Source of the DNA: Flavobacterium luteum
GTDB lineage: Bacteria > Bacteroidota > Bacteroidia > Flavobacteriales > Flavobacteriaceae
NCBI RefSeq assembly: GCF_008806775.1
Contig: NZ_WAEM01000007.1
Span: forward strand, 62,001 to 126,000
Length of the DNA stretch: 64,000 nt
Direction of reading: 5' to 3'
Both the position numbers and the translations under genes were made by a program. The notes below the pieces were generated by a model. The model was not told where the DNA came from and made no database searches. It saw only the letters and a list, made by a program, of their open reading frames with translations. Shown here piece after piece: positions 62,108 to 64,000 of the stretch (position 1 is the first letter of the stretch; every line of letters starts with the position of its first letter).

Positions 62108-64000
62108 ATGAAAAAAAATATCCTACTATTTTTTATTTTACTAACCACCGCTACATTTGCTCAATTTAGCAAAACGCATTATATTCCGCCATTAGGGAGT
62201 TCGTCTGAGGGATCTTCAATAGCTGAAGAACAGTACTTATATATTTCTACTCCTAGTACAAATTCCGTTAACTTTAAAGTAACTCAATTAGGAGGTATAC
62301 TTTTTGAAGGAACAGTTTCAAAAAGCACACCTTATATTTATAAAATTGGCAGTGGTACAAATACTAAATTAATTGTTGATAAAAGTTTAGTTAATAAAAT
62401 ACTATCAAACAAAGGATATACAATTGAAGCTGATGACTTAATTTATGTAACGGCACGTATAATTGCTGGTAATAGCAACCAATCTGGGGCGCTTGTATCT
62501 AAAGGATTAGCAGCCTTGGGAAAAGAATTTAGAATTGGTGCCTTATTAAATACTGAGGCAAATCCGTATACAGCAAATCACTATACTTTTGTAGCCGTGC
62601 TTGCAACCGAAAACAATACTACCATAAAGTTTTCAGATATTAAGCTAGGGGTTTCATTAATAAATAATGCTGCAGTTGGTAATACTCCGTCGCCAATACT
62701 TCTTAATCGAGGGGAAAGCTTTGTAATGGCTGTTGAAGGTCCAGAGGAAAAAAATCGAGATGGCTTGATTGGTGCATTAGTATCTTCCGATAAACCAATA
62801 GCCTTAAATTGCGGCTCTTTTGCAGGCTCTAATGCTAAACAAAATTTAGATCTTGGATTTGACCAAATTGTTTCTGCTGAAAGAACTGGAAAAGAATACA
62901 TTTTTATAAAGAGTACAGGACAGCCAGAAGCTGAAAGAGTATTATTAGTTGCAAATGAGGATAACACTGAAATTTTCTTGAACGGAAATTCAACTGCAAG
63001 TTACACCTTAAAAGCAGGTGACTATGTTGCATTAAATGGAAATGACTTTAGTTCACGTGGTAATTTGTATGTACGGTCATCAAAAAATGTATTTGCCTAT
63101 CAAACCGTTGGTGATAAAAGTGATAATCCAAATACGCTTTATGCCAATCAAGAATTGTTTTTTGTTCCTCCATTAAGTTGTGAAACACCTCATATCATTG
63201 ACAATATTCCATTTATAGAAAAAATAGGCGCACGAATATATAACGGTCGTGTTACATTAATAACACAAACAGGCTCTAGTTTAAATTTTGAAGTTAATGG
63301 AACTCCTTATACCATTTCTTCTCTTACTAATTTACCTGGAATCTCTATTTCTGGTCCCACTGCTGTTACTGGAAATACCAATTACACCACCTATGTTATT
63401 ACTGGTTTAACCGGAAACATTAGTGCTTTCTCTTCTGGGCAATTGTATTTAGCAGCTTATGGAACAAGTGATGCGGCTACTTTTGGCGGATTTTATTCAG
63501 GGTTTACTTTTAAGCCAGAAGTAAGTTTTAGTCTATTGAATGCAACAGATGAAGATTGTATTCCAAACAAATTACTGACAGTAAACACTTTAACAGCTTT
63601 TGATGTTTTTCAGTGGTACTATAATGATTTACCAATTTCTGGAGCTATACAAAGTAAATATACCCCAACAAAACCAGGTTATTATTTTGTAAAAGCAACT
63701 ATTTCAGATTGTGGAACAAGATTAAATTCAGATAAAATACCTGTTAGTTCATGCCCAACAAATTTAGATAATGATTTAGTAAATGACAATTTAGATGTAG
63801 ATGTTGATAATGATGGAATAACAAATTGTAATGAATCATTAGGTAATAAAAATATTGATCTTACCGATACTAGTGCTTTAAATATAAGCACAACTGGAAC
63901 CCTACCGTCATCAATTCCATTTTTAGGAACTATTTCAGGTGAATTTATTACAGAAACTTCTACCGAAAAGAACAGTTCCGTTTCCTTTAAAAATACATTT
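62108..64000 (+). CDS. Large exported surface protein, IgGFc-binding-like domain (3' end outside window)
   Basis: At least 631 residues, running off the right edge. Signal peptide MKKNILLFFILLTTATFAQ, then YIPPLGSSSEGSSIAEEQYLYIS and repeats of beta-rich modules (TNTKLIVDKSLVNKI; FFVPPLSCETPHIIDNIPFI; NIPFIEKIG) that match the N-terminal IgGFc-binding region found in Bacteroidetes surface proteins. The missing C-terminus probably holds a T9SS sorting domain like that of the upstream neighbour. It begins 30 bp after that gene. Confidence 0.85.
   Translation, partial: MKKNILLFFILLTTATFAQFSKTHYIPPLGSSSEGSSIAEEQYLYISTPSTNSVNFKVTQLGGILFEGTVSKSTPYIYKIGSGTNTKLIVDKSLVNKILSNKGYTIEADDLIYVTARIIAGNSNQSGALVSKGLAALGKEFRIGALLNTEANPYTANHYTFVAVLATENNTTIKFSDIKLGVSLINNAAVGNTPSPILLNRGESFVMAVEGPEEKNRDGLIGALVSSDKPIALNCGSFAGSNAKQNLDLGFDQIVSAERTGKEYIFIKSTGQPEAERVLLVANEDNTEIFLNGNSTASYTLKAGDYVALNGNDFSSRGNLYVRSSKNVFAYQTVGDKSDNPNTLYANQELFFVPPLSCETPHIIDNIPFIEKIGARIYNGRVTLITQTGSSLNFEVNGTPYTISSLTNLPGISISGPTAVTGNTNYTTYVITGLTGNISAFSSGQLYLAAYGTSDAATFGGFYSGFTFKPEVSFSLLNATDEDCIPNKLLTVNTLTAFDVFQWYYNDLPISGAIQSKYTPTKPGYYFVKATISDCGTRLNSDKIPVSSCPTNLDNDLVNDNLDVDVDNDGITNCNESLGNKNIDLTDTSALNISTTGTLPSSIPFLGTISGEFITETSTEKNSSVSFKNTF

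Overview
The window looks like a Flavobacterium-type Bacteroidetes chromosome. It is AT-rich, and many genes have TAnnTTTG minus-7 promoter boxes. It also carries type IX secretion (T9SS) cargo, a Bacteroidetes-type tyrosine recombinase, a BT4734/VapE replication gene and HU-HIG, S23 and DoxX-type genes.

Region 1 (1 to about 25.1 kb) is an integrated island. It starts with a tyrosine integrase and a small replication/regulation module (HTH protein, VapE-type primase-helicase). A tightly packed type I restriction-modification operon follows: hsdM, a HEPN/Abi gene, hsdS, two DUF262 (GmrSD-like) genes, hsdR and a YgjP metallopeptidase, then an OLD-family nuclease. Two direct repeats that each fold into a two-tier hairpin lie between hsdM and the HEPN gene, where an RNA antitoxin would be expected. 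After the defence genes come about 1.3 kb made almost entirely of long imperfect inverted repeats (20.6-21.96 kb), then a small leftward phage-like cluster (holin-like proteins, DUF5675, a MARQKG-type protein) and a thermonuclease. Paired GTTGTAC repeats occur near both ends of this region.

Region 2 (25.2 to about 30.2 kb) is a run of unrelated plus-strand genes: small membrane protein, DUF2007, lipoprotein, Crp/Fnr regulator with an outer-membrane protein and an SRPBCC protein, and an APC permease. They are separated by three 130-240 bp structured repeats that begin with TAAC and end with GTTA, have complementary ends, and (for two of them) share an internal core. I read this as an attC-like cassette array without a recognisable integron integrase.

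Region 3 (30.9-64 kb) is mainly core chromosome: HU-type protein, holA, a glycosyltransferase, OmpA, Sua5/YrdC, UvrD/PcrA, a TSUP transporter, patatin, M1 and M24 peptidases, DUF1697, DUF4145, DoxX, a serine hydrolase, recG, pheT, an S23 gene inside an inverted repeat, a nucleoid-associated protein, an ABC transporter, and T9SS-type surface proteins; the last one runs off the right edge. Two regulatory arrays stand out. Four TGTACATCTTTT-like repeats lie exactly 22 bp apart in front of the HU gene, and three CCGCGG-centred palindromes lie exactly 22 bp apart upstream of the DoxX gene. Several composite palindromic repeats sit in the larger intergenic gaps. No rRNA, tRNA, CRISPR array or transposase was recognised.
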